Origin: Sapria himalayana
Taxonomy: Eukaryota > Streptophyta > Magnoliopsida > Malpighiales > Rafflesiaceae
Direction of reading: 5' to 3'
Length of the DNA: 64,000 bases
Assembly (NCBI GenBank): GCA_029783825.1
Contig: JAREIK010010306.1
Location: forward strand, 126,501 to 190,500
Positions 13,101-24,438 of this stretch are shown one piece after another (positions within the stretch are counted from its first letter, which is position 1; each line of letters begins with the position of its first letter). Position numbers and translations under genes: made by a program. Under the pieces are notes generated by a model. It did no database searches and was not told the DNA's origin. It worked only from the letters and a program-made list of their open reading frames with translations.

Positions 13101-16100
13101 ATTTTCTCACATTTTCAAAGGTTATAACCTTTGAAATTTTAATAATTTTAAATTTTTAAAAAAATGTGAACACAATATTTAGTAATAAGAATCATTATAA
13201 TTATATATAATATAAACTAAATATAAACAATTTTATTGATATATATGATTTCAATTATCAAAATATAAATTAATATGCTATTATTAATATGATAGATATT
13301 AATTAAAATATAATTGCAAAACTTAAAATTATTCAAAATCAAAGAAAAATTTATTACCAAATAATAATTTTTGTTTTTTAGTTATTACTTCTTTTTATAA
13401 GCTTATATTTTTTTAAGAAAAATAAATTATTTAAATTATATTTTAGGTTTACTAGTTTAAAGTTTTAAGTATTTAGGGGTTTTATGTTTAGCAGTTTATA
13501 GATTTAAGTGTTTAGGAATTTAGTGGTCTATAAGTTTTATTTAAACAATGATATAACAAAAAATTTATTTTTATTTTTATTTTTAGTTTTTTAAGGTTAT
13601 AACCTTTGAAAATATAAAAATTTCTAAATTTTTTTCCAATGTAAATATAATATTTAGTTATAATAATCTTAATAAATATAAGTCTTTTAAATTCAATATA
13701 AATAATCACATTGCTAGATATTATAATAATGATCAATAAATAAATTAATAAACTATTATTAATAAGATAGATATTATTTAAAATATAATTGCAAGATCTA
13801 AATTTATTCAAAATCAAAGTATATATAACTAAATAATAATTTTTTTTAATATTTTACTTTTTTTATAAGTTTATATTTTTGTTATTACAAATAAATTTTT
13901 TAAATTATATTTGGCTTCCTCATAACATATTTTGTAATTTATTATTCTTTAAAAATAAACTAATAAATAATTAAAAATGAATATTTAAAATTATAATGAA
14001 TACAAAAAAAATTGAGATTTATTATTTATTATTCAGGATATACAGGTTTAATGGTTTAAGTATTTAGGTGTTTTGGGGTTTATTCATTTAAGTGTTTATG
14101 CCTTAAGTGATTTTATCTAATTTTTGAAGTTTATAACCTTCGAAAATATTATAATTTTTAATTTTTTTTTAAAATGTGAATATAATATTTAGTTATAATA
14201 ATCTTGATAATTATATATATAAGGTAAAATCAATATAAATAATTTTATTAATTGATATTATAATAATGATCATTAAATAAATTAATAAACTATTATTAAT
14301 TAGAATGATATAAATTAAAATATGATTGCAAAATCTAAAATTATTCAAAATTAAATTAAAATAAATTACTAAATAATAATATTTTGTTTTAAAAATTGTC
14401 TCTTTTTATAATCTTATATTTTTTTGATGAAAAATAAATTATTTATATTATATCTGTCTCATTAATAATTTATTTTGTAATTAATATTTCTATAAAAATA
14501 AACTGATAAATAATTAAAATGAATATTTAAAATTATAATGAATACTAATAAAAATGAGATTTATTATTTATTATTTAGAGTATACTAATTTAAAGGCTTA
14601 TGTATTTATGGGCTTCGGGGTTTAGGAGTTTAGTCAATAAGAATTCAGATATTTTTTGGTTTATAGATTTTATTTATAAAATCTAATAACAAAAAATTTA
14701 TTTTTTTATTTTTTCTTATTTTCAAATGTTATAACCTTTGAAAACTTAATAATTTTTAAATTTTTTTAAAATATGGAAATAATATTTTGTTAAAATAATC
14801 TAAATAATTATATATTATGTAAATTCAATATAAATAATTTTTTTTATAGATATTATGATGACGATAATAAAATAAATTAATAAACCATTATTAATAAGAT
14901 AGATATTAAATAAAATTTATTTGCAAACCTAAAATGATTCAAAATCAAAGTAAAATATATTAATAAGATAGATATTAAATAAAACTATTATTAATAAGAT
15001 AAAATATACAGGTTTAAAAGATTATATATTTAGGAGTTTTGGGTTTTAAGAATTTAGTGATTTAAGTGTTTAGGCATTTAATAGTTTATAGGTTTTATTT
15101 AAAAAATAAAATAACAAAATTTTATTTTTGTTATTTGTTATTATTTGTTAAGGATATAACCTTTGAAACTATAACAATTTTTAAATTTTTTTAAATGTGA
15201 ATACTATATTTAGTTATGATAATCTTAATAATTATATATCATGTAAATTCAATATAAACAATTATATTGATATATATTATAATAATGATCGTACAAAAGA
15301 TTAATAAACAATTATTAATAAGATAAATATTGTTTAAAATATATTTACAAAACCTAAAATGATTCAAAATCAAAGTTAAATATTTTACTAAAAATTAATT
15401 TTAAAATTTTTAATTTTTGTATCCATTTATAAGCCTATATATTTTTTGATGAAAAATAAATTATTTAAATTATATTTGTCTAACTATTAATTTATTTTTT
15501 AATTTATATTTCTATAAAAATAAACTTATAAATAATTAAAATGTATATATAAAATTATTATGAATACTAATAAAAATGAGATTTATGATTTATTATTTAG
15601 GGTATACCTATTTAATAGTTTAAGTTTATTGTGGTTTTGGGGTTAATGAGTTTATTGATTTATATGTTTACACATTTAGGTGTTTATAGGTTTTATTTAA
15701 TTAATGAAATAACCAAAAATTTATTTTTATGAATTTTCATGATTTTCAAAGGTTATAACCTTTAAAAATATAATAATTTTTAATAGTTCTAAAATATGAA
15801 TGCAATACTTAGTTATAATAATCTTAATAATTATATTTGATGTAAATTCAATATAAAAAATTTTATTAATATATATTATTTTGTTGATCAAAAAATAAAT
15901 TAATAAACTATTATTAATAATATAGATATTAATTAAAATATATTTGTAGAACCCAATATAATTCAAAATCAAAGTAAATTATATTACTAAAAAAATTTTA
16001 AATTTTTGAAATTTTGTTTATTTTTATAAGCTTATATTTTTTTAATCATAAATAATAATTTATTTATATTATATATATCTCACTCATTATTTATTTTGTA

Positions 16101-16159
16101 ATTAATATTTCTATAAAAATAAACTACAAAATAATTAATATGAATATTTAAAATTATAA
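10127..16159 (-). repeat. AT-rich ~0.6-kb satellite array, reverse orientation
   Basis: About ten reverse monomers. Clear palindromic cores lie near 10,821, 11,954, 13,120, 13,594, 15,151 (imperfect) and 15,751; others are degenerate. From the block edge to about 13.4 kb the order is the mirror image of 33.9 down to 30.65 kb. Three landmarks match: the hairpin at 11,039-11,088, the partial junction at about 11,660-11,690, and the monomer at 12.4 kb reading 'ttaactgtgtatgcattt'. At about 13,440-13,465 there is a short-monomer junction ('aggtttactagtttaaag') of the same type as at 17.7, 27.6, 41.0, 44.75, 60.8 and 62.6 kb. Frames at 13,512-13,817 and 15,727-15,972 are repeat-derived. No gene was found. 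Confidence 0.92.
11039..11088. repeat. Short inverted repeat marking a truncated monomer (reverse copy)
   Basis: AAATACTTAAAC at 11,039-11,050 is the exact reverse complement of GTTTAAGTATTT at 11,077-11,088. The fold sits in a shortened monomer, where the CTAAA block is joined to a reversed piece of itself. The same fold occurs at 32,984-33,026 and 51,944-51,986, each time about 1 kb from the edge of the 2.48-kb block. It is therefore a good marker that the three regions descend from one ancestor. Confidence 0.85.
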
Positions 16160-16170
16160 TAAATCAATTT
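16150..16170. other. Satellite orientation switch (right end of inverted segment)
   Basis: Reverse-orientation text 'aatatttaaaattataat' runs directly into forward text 'aatcaatttgggttttg' at about 16,158-16,162, with only a few shared bases (aat) at the join. Unlike the left junction, the two sides are at different phases of the monomer, so this is a non-homologous or microhomology join and not a palindromic one. From here to the end of the window all satellite is forward. Confidence 0.8.
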
Positions 16171-18900
16171 GGGTTTTGTAAATATTTTTTAATTAATATC
16201 TAGATTATTATTAATAGTTTATTAATTCAATTTTTGATCATTATTATAATATTTATTAATATAATTTTTTATATTTAATTTATAAGATATATAATTATTA
16301 AAATTATTATAAGTAAATATTGTATTCATATTTCAAATAATTTTAATTATTATTATATTTTAAGGGTTATAACCTATGAAAATTACAAAAAATTATAAAG
16401 CTTCTTTTTGTTATTTTATTGTTTAAATAAAACCTATAAACCACTAAATGCCTAAAAACATAAATCATTAAACTCCTAAATGAATAAACATTTAATTACT
16501 TAAACTATTAAATTGATATACATTAATAATTAATCATAAATCTCATTTTAATTTTTATTAAGTGTAATTTTAATTTTTTATTTTAATTATTTATCAGTTT
16601 ATTTTTATAGAAATATTAATTACAAAATAAATTATTAGTAAGATAGATCTATTTTAAATAATTTATTTTTTATCAAAAAAAATATATATGCTGATAAAAA
16701 GAGGCAAAATTTTATAAACATAAATTTATTATTTTGTAATATATTTTTTTTTGATTTTGAATCAATTTAATTTTTGCAATTATATTTTAATTTATATCAT
16801 TCTTATTAATAATAGTTTATTAATTTTATATTGATCATTATTATAATATCTATTAATAAAATTATTTATATTGAGTTTACATTATATATAATTATTAAGA
16901 ATATTATAACTAAATATTATATTAACATTTAAAAAAATTAAAAATTATTATATTTTCAAAGGTTATAACCTTCAAAAATTAAAAAAAATCAAAAAATTTA
17001 ATTTTTTATATTTTTATACTATAAATAAATACTATAAATCACTAAAGGCCTAAACACTTAAATCACTAAACCCCAAAACACCTAAATACTTAAACCATTA
17101 TACTATTATATCATGAATAAAAATAAATCTCAATTTTATTTGTATTCATTATAATTTTAAATATATATTTTAATTATTTATTAGATTATTTTTATAAAAT
17201 TATAAATTAAAAATAAATTATGTGGAAGACAAATATAATTTAAATAATTTACTTTTAATACCAAAAAATATAAACTTATAAAAAGAATCAAAATATCAAA
17301 AAAATTATTATTTACTATTATATTTTACTTTGATTTTGAATAAATTTATGTTTTGCAAATATATTTTAAAAAATATCTATCTATTTAATAATAGTTTATT
17401 CATTTATTTTTTGATCATTAATATAATATCTATCAATATAATTGTTTATATTGAATTAACATGATATATAATTATTAAGATTATCATAAATAATTATAGT
17501 ATTCACATATAAAAAAAATTTAAAAATTGTTATATTTTCAAAGGTTATAACCTTCAAAAATGATAAAAAATAACAAAAATAAATTTTGTGTTATATCATT
17601 GTTTAAATAAAACTTATAAACTATTAAATGCCTAAATACATAAATCTCTAAACTCCTAAACCCCGAAGCCCCTAAATACCTAAACATTTAAACTCGTAAA
17701 CCTTAAATATAATTTAAATAATTTATAGAAAAAATTTTACAAAATAAATTATAAGTGACAAATATAATTTAAATAATATATTTTTCAACAAAAAAAAGCT
17801 TATAAAATGATGCAAAAACATAAAAAAAATTATTATTTAGTAATGAATTTTACTTTGATTTTGAATCTTTTTAGGTTTTTTAATTATATTTTTATTTTTA
17901 TCTATCATATTAATAAATGTTTATTAATTTATTTTTTGATACTTGATATAATTTTATCAATAAAATTGTTTATATTAGTTTATGTTATATATAGTTATAG
18001 TTAATTATTATTACTAAATATTGTATTCACATTTTTAAAAAATTTTAAAATTATTATATTTTCAAATGTTATGACATTTAAAAATTTGAAAAAATATCAA
18101 AAATAAATTTTTTGTTATTTCATTGTTTAAATAAAAGCTATAAACCATTAAATGCCTAAATACTTAAATCAATAACTTCGAAATCTCAAAAACCCTAAAT
18201 AGATAAATTTTTTAAACAGGTATATCCTAAATAATAAATAATAAATCTCATTTTTATTTTTTTCATTATAATTTTAAATATTCAATTTAATATTTTATTT
18301 GTTTATTTTTATAAAAATATTAAATACAAAAAAAATTATGAGTTAGACAAATATAATTTATATAAATTATTTTTCAACAAAAAAATATAGATAAACTTAT
18401 TAAAAGAAGAAAAAAATTAAAAACAAAAAATTATTATATAGTAATCTATTTTCCTTTGTTTCTGAATCAATTTATCTTTCGTAATTATATTTTTATTGAT
18501 ATCTAACTTATTAATAACAAATTATTAATTTATTTTTTGATTATTATTAGTATATTTATCAATAAAAATATTTATATGATATATAGATTTAATAATTATT
18601 ATAACTAAATATTCTATTTATTTTAAAAAAAAATTTAAAATTATTATATTTTCAAAGATTATAACCTTTGAACATGTGAAAAAACAAAAAATATATATAT
18701 TTATTATTATTATTATTTCATTGTTTAAATAAAACCTATAAATCACTAAATGCCTAAACACTTAAATCACTATACTACAAAATCCTGATACCCCTATATA
18801 GATAATCGTTTAAATGGGTATACCCTAAATAATAATTAATAAATCTCATTTTTATTTGTTTTCATTATAATTTTAAAAATTCATTTTTATTGTTTAGTTT

Positions 18901-18979
<79 letters not shown>

Positions 18980-20060
18980 TATAAAATAAATTATGAGTTA
19001 AAATTATAATTTATAAAAATTATTTTTCATCACAAAATAGATAAGCTTATAAAAAGAATAAAAATTTAAAAATAAATAATTATTATTTAGTAAAATATTT
19101 TGCTTTGCTTTTGAATTATTTTAGGTTTTGATATTATATTTTAAGTAATATTAATCTTATTCATAATAGATTTTTAATTCCTTTTTTGATAATTATTAGA
19201 ATATCTATCAATAAAATTGTTTATATTGAAATTATATGATATATAATTATTATGATTATTTTAAATAAATATTTATTCACTTTTGAAAAAAATTTAAAAA
19301 TTATAATATTTTTAAAGGTTATAACCTTTGAAAATATCAAAAAATAATAAAAATATTTTTTTTATTTTTTTTCTTAAATAAAACCTATAAACCACTAAAT
19401 GCATACATAGTTAAATCAGTAAACTCCTAAACCTCATAATGCCTAAATACATAAACCATTAAACTGCTATATACTACTTAATAATTAATAAATCTAATTT
19501 TTATTTCTTATTATTATAATTTTAAATTTTCATTTTAATTATTTATTAGTTTATTTTTATAGAAATATTTATGACAAAATAAAGTATGAGCTCAACAAAT
19601 ATATTTTAATTAATTTATTTTTTTTAAAAAAAATATACGGTTATAAAAGAAGTAGAATATTAAAAATTAAAAATTATTATATAGTAATATATTTTACTAT
19701 AATTTTGAATCAATTTGGATTTTGTAAATATTTTTTAATTAATATCTATCTTTTTATTAATAGTTTTTAATTTAATTTTTAATCATTATTATATTATCTA
19801 TCAATAAAATTGTTTATATTTAATTTATATGATATATAATTATTAATATTATTAAAACTAAATATCGTATTCACATTTCAAAAAATTGTAAATATTATTA
19901 TATTTTCAAAGGTTATAACCTATGAAAATGATAACAAATTATAAAAAAAATTTTTGTTATTTTATTTTTTTATATAAAACCTATAAACCACTAAAAGCCT
20001 AAATACATAAATCGCTAAACTCCTAACGACAAAACCTCTAAATACTTAAACTATTCAACT
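16160..20060 (+). repeat. ~9.9-kb-offset segmental repeat, copy 1
   Basis: The variant order matches 26,070-29,940: the start at 'aatcaatttggg', the 'cactaaaggcctaaacac' block (17.04 against 26.96 kb), the short-monomer junction (17.70 against 27.60), '...cccctatatagataat' (18.79 against 28.71), the TA run, and cores at 19,319/29,210 and 19,911/29,797. The offset is steady at about 9.89-9.92 kb. Confidence 0.85.
18905..18975. repeat. (TA)n microsatellite, about 70 bp
   Basis: An uninterrupted TA dinucleotide run. It replaces the part of the monomer that normally reads 'ttagtttatttttataga'. The homologous monomer 9.9 kb away carries a run about half as long at 28,817-28,853, so the expansion began before that duplication and then changed length independently. 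Confidence 0.97.
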
Positions 20061-20735
20061 GGTATACATTAATAATAAATCTTCAATCTCATTTTAATTT
20101 ATATTCAGTATACTTTTAAATTTTTATGATAATTATTTATCAGTTTATTTTTATAGAAATATTAATTACAAAATAAATTATTAGTGAGACGGATCTAATC
20201 TAAATTAAACTGGTATCCCTAAATAATAAATAATAAATCTCTTTTTTTTTCATTATAACATTAAATATTCATTTTAATTTTTTATTTGTTTATTTATATA
20301 TAAATATTAATTAAAAATAAATTATGAGTTAGACAAATATAATTTATATAAATTATATTTCATTAAAAAAATATAGATAAACTTATTAAAAGAAGAAAAA
20401 ATTCAAAAACAAGAAATTATTATATAGTAATATATTTTTCTTTGCTTATGAATCATTTTAAGTTTTGTAATTATATTTTAATTAATATCTTTCTTATTAT
20501 TAATGGATTATTAATTTATTTTTTGATTATTATTATAATATTTATCAATAAAATTGTTTATATTGAATTTATATAATATATAAATATAATGAATAGTATA
20601 CTTAAATATTGTATTCACTTTTGAAAAAAATTTAAAATTTATTATATTTTAATAGGTTTTAACCTTTGAAAATATCAAAAAATAATAAAAATAATTTTTA
20701 TTTTATTTTATATTTTAAATAAAACTTCTAAACCA

Positions 20736-20743
20736 CTCAATGC
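20736..20743. repeat. Left 8-bp target-site duplication of the hAT element
   Basis: CTCAATGC directly precedes the element; TTAAATGC directly follows it at 24,431-24,438 (6 of 8 bases equal). Intact satellite monomers read CTAAATGC here (for example 'accactaaatgcata' near 25,775), so each copy has one change from the target. An 8-bp duplication is the hallmark of hAT integration. Confidence 0.85.
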
Positions 20744-20759
20744 TAGGGGTGCTATTGGG
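20744..20759 (+). repeat. Left terminal inverted repeat of the hAT element
   Basis: TAGGGGTGCTATTGGG. Its first ten bases pair with the right end with one mismatch. It starts immediately after the left target duplication. Short imperfect termini beginning (C/T)AGGG are typical of plant hAT elements. Confidence 0.85.
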
Positions 20760-20855
20760 ACGGGACGAAATGGGGATTACAAATCTCCAGTCCCTTCCCA
20801 TAGTTCGGAGATTTTTTTTTGAAGATCCAGACCCATCACATAGGTTGAAGATATT

Positions 20856-20870
20856 GGGACGGGACGGGAC
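20856..20870 (+). repeat. Subterminal GGGAC repeats of the hAT element
   Basis: Three consecutive GGGAC units, with further GGGACGGGAC at 20,757-20,767 and GGGACGGGA near the other end at 24,328-24,336. These G-rich words contrast strongly with the AT-rich surroundings. By analogy with studied hAT elements they are probable transposase-binding sites; that role is inferred. Confidence 0.6.
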
Positions 20871-21718
20871 GGAGATCGGGGATTTTGGGTAGGATAAAAC
20901 AATTCTGGGACGGAACGGAGTTCGGACATTTTTTTTAATTTATTTTTTTCAAACTGGTCAAGTTAGTTCATGTCGAAACCTTTTGTGTTACCATTTATCA
21001 TTCCTTAGTTATGTATCTTTCAAACTCAAATTGGGCCAATTTTGTTTTGTCAAATAGGCTGAATACCACAAATGAGCTCCATTACCTTGTCAAAAGCTTT
21101 GATGTGTAGAAAAAAATAGAAATGTTAAATAGAACGGGACAGAGTTGTGTGCTTAATTTGGTTCTTTGTTTTTTCACAAGTTGGCTTTGTTCAGCCGAGT
21201 GAAAGTTAACCATAATTGCAATACTACATTTTTTAAACAATTACTTAAAATATTAATGAATAGCTAAAGATGACCACAAACATTGATAGCATTAATTACT
21301 ACTTAAGTAATTGCTAAAATTAGGTAACTTAATATAACAAAAAAAATACAACTAATAACACCCATGATAATAATCATTTCAAAGGTCCGTCTCAAAACAG
21401 CAACGAAAATCCAAACCCAATTAATTATCTCTTCTACAACTCCTCCCTCTTCTTCCTCCACTGTAGAAGGACAACCAAAGATGAAAATGTGTTAATCATG
21501 TAGACATAAATTTCTAAGATGAAAGAGTAATAAAAAAACAAAATATTACCAAATAAAATTTAATACACTAATTCCAAATTTAGTTGGCCAACAATAGTTG
21601 GAAGAATATTTGATCTTGTGACCCCTCTGAAAATTGTAATTGAACCATATTTTTATTAAATTGAATGAATAAAATAAGTAAAAGTCAAATTAAAATTTAC
21701 AAGATTTATATACTAACC

Positions 21719-23854
21719 TTATTCATTATCATCAAGGACTTGAACTAATTCTTCAATTTCAATAGGTTTGTTTTAGCTTCTCAACCAATATTGTAGATAT
21801 ATGAGAACTTCAGTTGTAATAGGTGTTAAAGAACACCTAAATTTATCTAAAGTTCTCCCCCCAGTCCTAAATGCAGATTCGTAGGCCACAATAGATGCTT
21901 GGATAGCAAATACATCCCTTGCTACATTTTCCAAAGAAGGATACCTAACCTCATTTACCTTCCACCAGTTTAGAAGATAAAAATCAATTCTATTTTTTTC
22001 AAGTTTGTCCTCCAAGTACCTATCCAACTCTTCCAAAGCTGCAACTTCTTGTTCTTTCTGCAATTCAACAAAAAAAATCATCAACATAAGTATCACTACC
22101 ATCAAAGAAATCATCATTTTTCTTCAACACAGTAGAAAAGAAATCATCTTTTTTTGATTAATCTTCATTAAAATCTCTATAATCATCTATCATCTCATTT
22201 AAGGCATTTATAACCTTTTTCAACAAATTTTTAGCCAATTCCTCTCCATAATCTAAGTGTACTTAACCTTGAGATATTTAAGCTTATATCTAGGATCCAA
22301 CACTACCGCTACAAAAAGCATAATATTTGTTGACTGAAGAGAACCCCAATATTTGTTGAATTTATGCCTCATTTTCAAACCCATTTCAGAAACCATTGTA
22401 TCTCTACTATATTCACAAAGCTCAAATTATTTTCAAAATTCGAATAATCTCTGGAAAATAAACATTAGAGGTAGAATATTATGAACCATAAATTTACAAG
22501 TTACCTCATAAAAATTTTCAATAAACGAGCCAAAATTTTGGCGTTTGTTCAGTCTCACTCAGTCGGAACATTTGAACCAAACTCCTTCAAAAACCTGGTC
22601 TTTGTCCTCCATCTTATCAAATTCTTTTTGATATTTTATATCAGTTTGTAGCATCAAATAATATGAATTCCATCTTGTAGGACAATCTAATTTCAATGAA
22701 GATTAATATGTCAAGTTTGCTTCTTTAACACATAACTTAAACATATCTAATCTATTAGGACTACTCCTAACACATTTAACCACACCACTAATTATTTGAA
22801 TAGCTCACTTCAACTACTGCAATGTCATCTATGACAATTAATTTTAGAATATGAGCACAACATCTCATATGAAAATGCTGGCCTTTCAAAGGTACAACAC
22901 TTTTCTTCACAAGCCTTTTTTTCAATTGTTCAACTACAACATCATTATTTGATGCATTGTCAACAAGAATGCACATCAACTTTCTCAAACCCCAATCATT
23001 CATGCAAATCTCAATAGCATTTCTAATATTAACTCCATAATGAATTTTAATTAAACAAAAGTTCAAAAGCCTTTTATGCATATTCCATTGAGAATCAATT
23101 AAATGAACAGTCAAACATATATAAGACAAATTTTGAATGCTAGTCCAAGTGTCGGTAGTCAATGAAACTCTACAACAATGAGATGATATGCTATCAAATA
23201 ATTTCTTCTTTTCCTTCACAAATAAAGAAAAACAATTCTGAGTGTAGAGTGCCTGGATGGAATTTTAAATTGAGGCACACTAACTTCACAAAACTTCTTG
23301 AACTTATCCCTCTCAACAAAACAAAAAGGCAATTCATCTTTTATAATCATTTTCACCAAAGCCTCCCTAACTAGTTGTTGATCAAATTGCCAACAAGTTA
23401 ATTTGTTATCCTCTGAACTATTACCTTTAGTGAAATTCAACAAAGATTGTGACTCATCTTTACCTTTGTGAGCTTCTATTAATTCGTTTTTGTGTGGAAA
23501 TTTCCTACAAGTCTATATCAGGTATTTCCATAAATTTGAAGTACCTTGATCACGTTTTGCCAAATATTCATTCCTACACCATATACAAGCTGCCCTACCA
23601 GTTTCATTTGCCTCTGAATCAACTAATATCTCATAAGTTTCCGATACATCAGACTTATACTTTTTATGAGCTTGAGGTTCAGATGTACCTCGACTTTCTT
23701 TTACAATTGGAATTGAACAACCTGCCGTAACAATAGGAGGGTTCGTGAAAGGATGATGATTGGATTTACTAGTACTTTGATCATTTGAGATGTGATCATC
23801 TTCAATTTATTGTATTTTTCGTTTACCGCTGTATTGTGTCATCTGCATTGCCAT
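21719..23854 (-). pseudogene. hAT transposase pseudogene (BED zinc finger, RNase H-like core, C-terminal dimerisation region)
   Basis: The minus-strand start is set at ATG 23,852-23,854 (MAMQMTQYSGK). A BED-type zinc-finger remnant follows at about 23,500-23,640 ('CIWCRNEYLAKRDQGTSNLW'), then the plant hAT region 'KIPSRHSTLR' near 23,255. The catalytic core keeps the first Asp (LTTDTWTS, about 23,150), the second Asp (ILVDNASNND, about 22,950) and 'MRCCAHILKLIV' (about 22,850). 'LDCPTRWNSYYLML' lies near 22,665, 'VLDPRYKLKYL' near 22,280, and the dimerisation motif 'IVAYESAFRTGGR' near 21,870, which retains the expected Glu. Lesions seen: in-frame stops at 23,807-23,809, 23,513-23,515, 22,703-22,705 and 21,773-21,775, a one-base frameshift near 23,235, another near 22,800, and further frame changes between 22,120 and 22,560. 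No functional enzyme can be made. Family assignment is firm; the exact clade is not. Confidence 0.93.
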
Positions 23855-24414
23855 TAATTAATATGATATGTTAAGCATGAATACATATAAATATTTCAAA
23901 CAAGCAAGCTCTACTAAACTGACTGAAACACATTCAGCCCACCCATTCGGCCCAACCACAACAACACAACCAATACTCAACAAAACTGACTAAGACACAT
24001 AATAATAATAATTAATCACTCAATTCTCGTCAGAAAAACAAACCAAAAGGTTGGTGGCATCTGAGACACGGAGGAGGCAACCAGAAGTGCGATGGACAAT
24101 GGCTGGAACTAACTTAACACGGCTGGGATGGCGTGAGGTGGCCTTTAACTCATCGGAACAACAATAGGTGCGTCGGAATTAGCTGGGAAGTAGCGGAATT
24201 GGTGGCATCTTCATGTTATATATATATTCCTGGTTATAGTATCAGTTTTTTTAGAAAGGGATTGTTCTCGGGATGGATATTGCTTATGATCCGGGACCAT
24301 CCCAAAAGAAAAAATACGTGACAGAATGGGACGGGAAAAGTCAAAGTCAACGTATTTTTCTTAGTCACGATTCTTTCGGGACAATACTTCGGGTCGGGTC
24401 ACGAATCTTCGAGT

Positions 24415-24430
24415 CCTGTGAGCAGCCCTA
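24415..24430 (-). repeat. Right terminal inverted repeat of the hAT element
   Basis: Read on the minus strand it begins TAGGGCTGCTCACAGG, matching the left end over its first ten bases with one mismatch. It abuts the right target duplication. Confidence 0.85.
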
Positions 24431-24438
24431 TTAAATGC
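24431..24438. repeat. Right 8-bp target-site duplication of the hAT element
   Basis: TTAAATGC, the partner of CTCAATGC at 20,736-20,743. The satellite resumes in correct phase immediately after it ('atataaagttatatcaa'), confirming that the element interrupted a normal monomer within its CTAAA block. Confidence 0.85.

Larger units (their letters stand above)
16160..20735 (+). repeat. AT-rich ~0.6-kb satellite array, forward orientation
   Basis: About eight monomers, with palindromic cores near 16,971, 17,543, 18,068 (degenerate), 18,659, 19,319, 19,911 and 20,651 (degenerate). The segment from 16.16 to about 20.06 kb repeats, monomer by monomer, at 26.07-29.94 kb (offset about 9.9 kb). Shared landmarks are the short-monomer junction near 17.7/27.6 kb and the TA run near 18.9/28.8 kb. 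A partial-monomer junction lies at about 20,200-20,212. The frame at 17,807-18,004 is a chance reading. No gene was found. Confidence 0.92.
20744..24430 (-). mobile_element. hAT superfamily DNA transposon, 3,687 bp, degenerate
   Basis: The boundaries are fixed by terminal inverted repeats (TAGGGGTGCT on the left; TAGGGCTGCT when the right end is reverse-complemented, 9 of 10 equal) and by an 8-bp target duplication in the satellite. Both subterminal regions carry GGGACGGGA-type words (20,756-20,773; triple GGGAC at 20,856-20,870; 24,328-24,336), as is common for transposase-binding regions of plant hAT elements. The transposase remnant on the minus strand spans 21,719-23,854 and fits the family's usual length of about 650-700 residues. 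It is broken many times, so the copy is non-autonomous. It is single-copy in the window, so it landed after the array was built. Confidence 0.94.

Noticed and set aside
23162..23374. Plus-strand frames inside the hAT element (23,162-23,374, 23,449-23,730, 24,133-24,321)
   Set aside because: They are the opposite strand of the transposase remnant or of the non-coding subterminal region.
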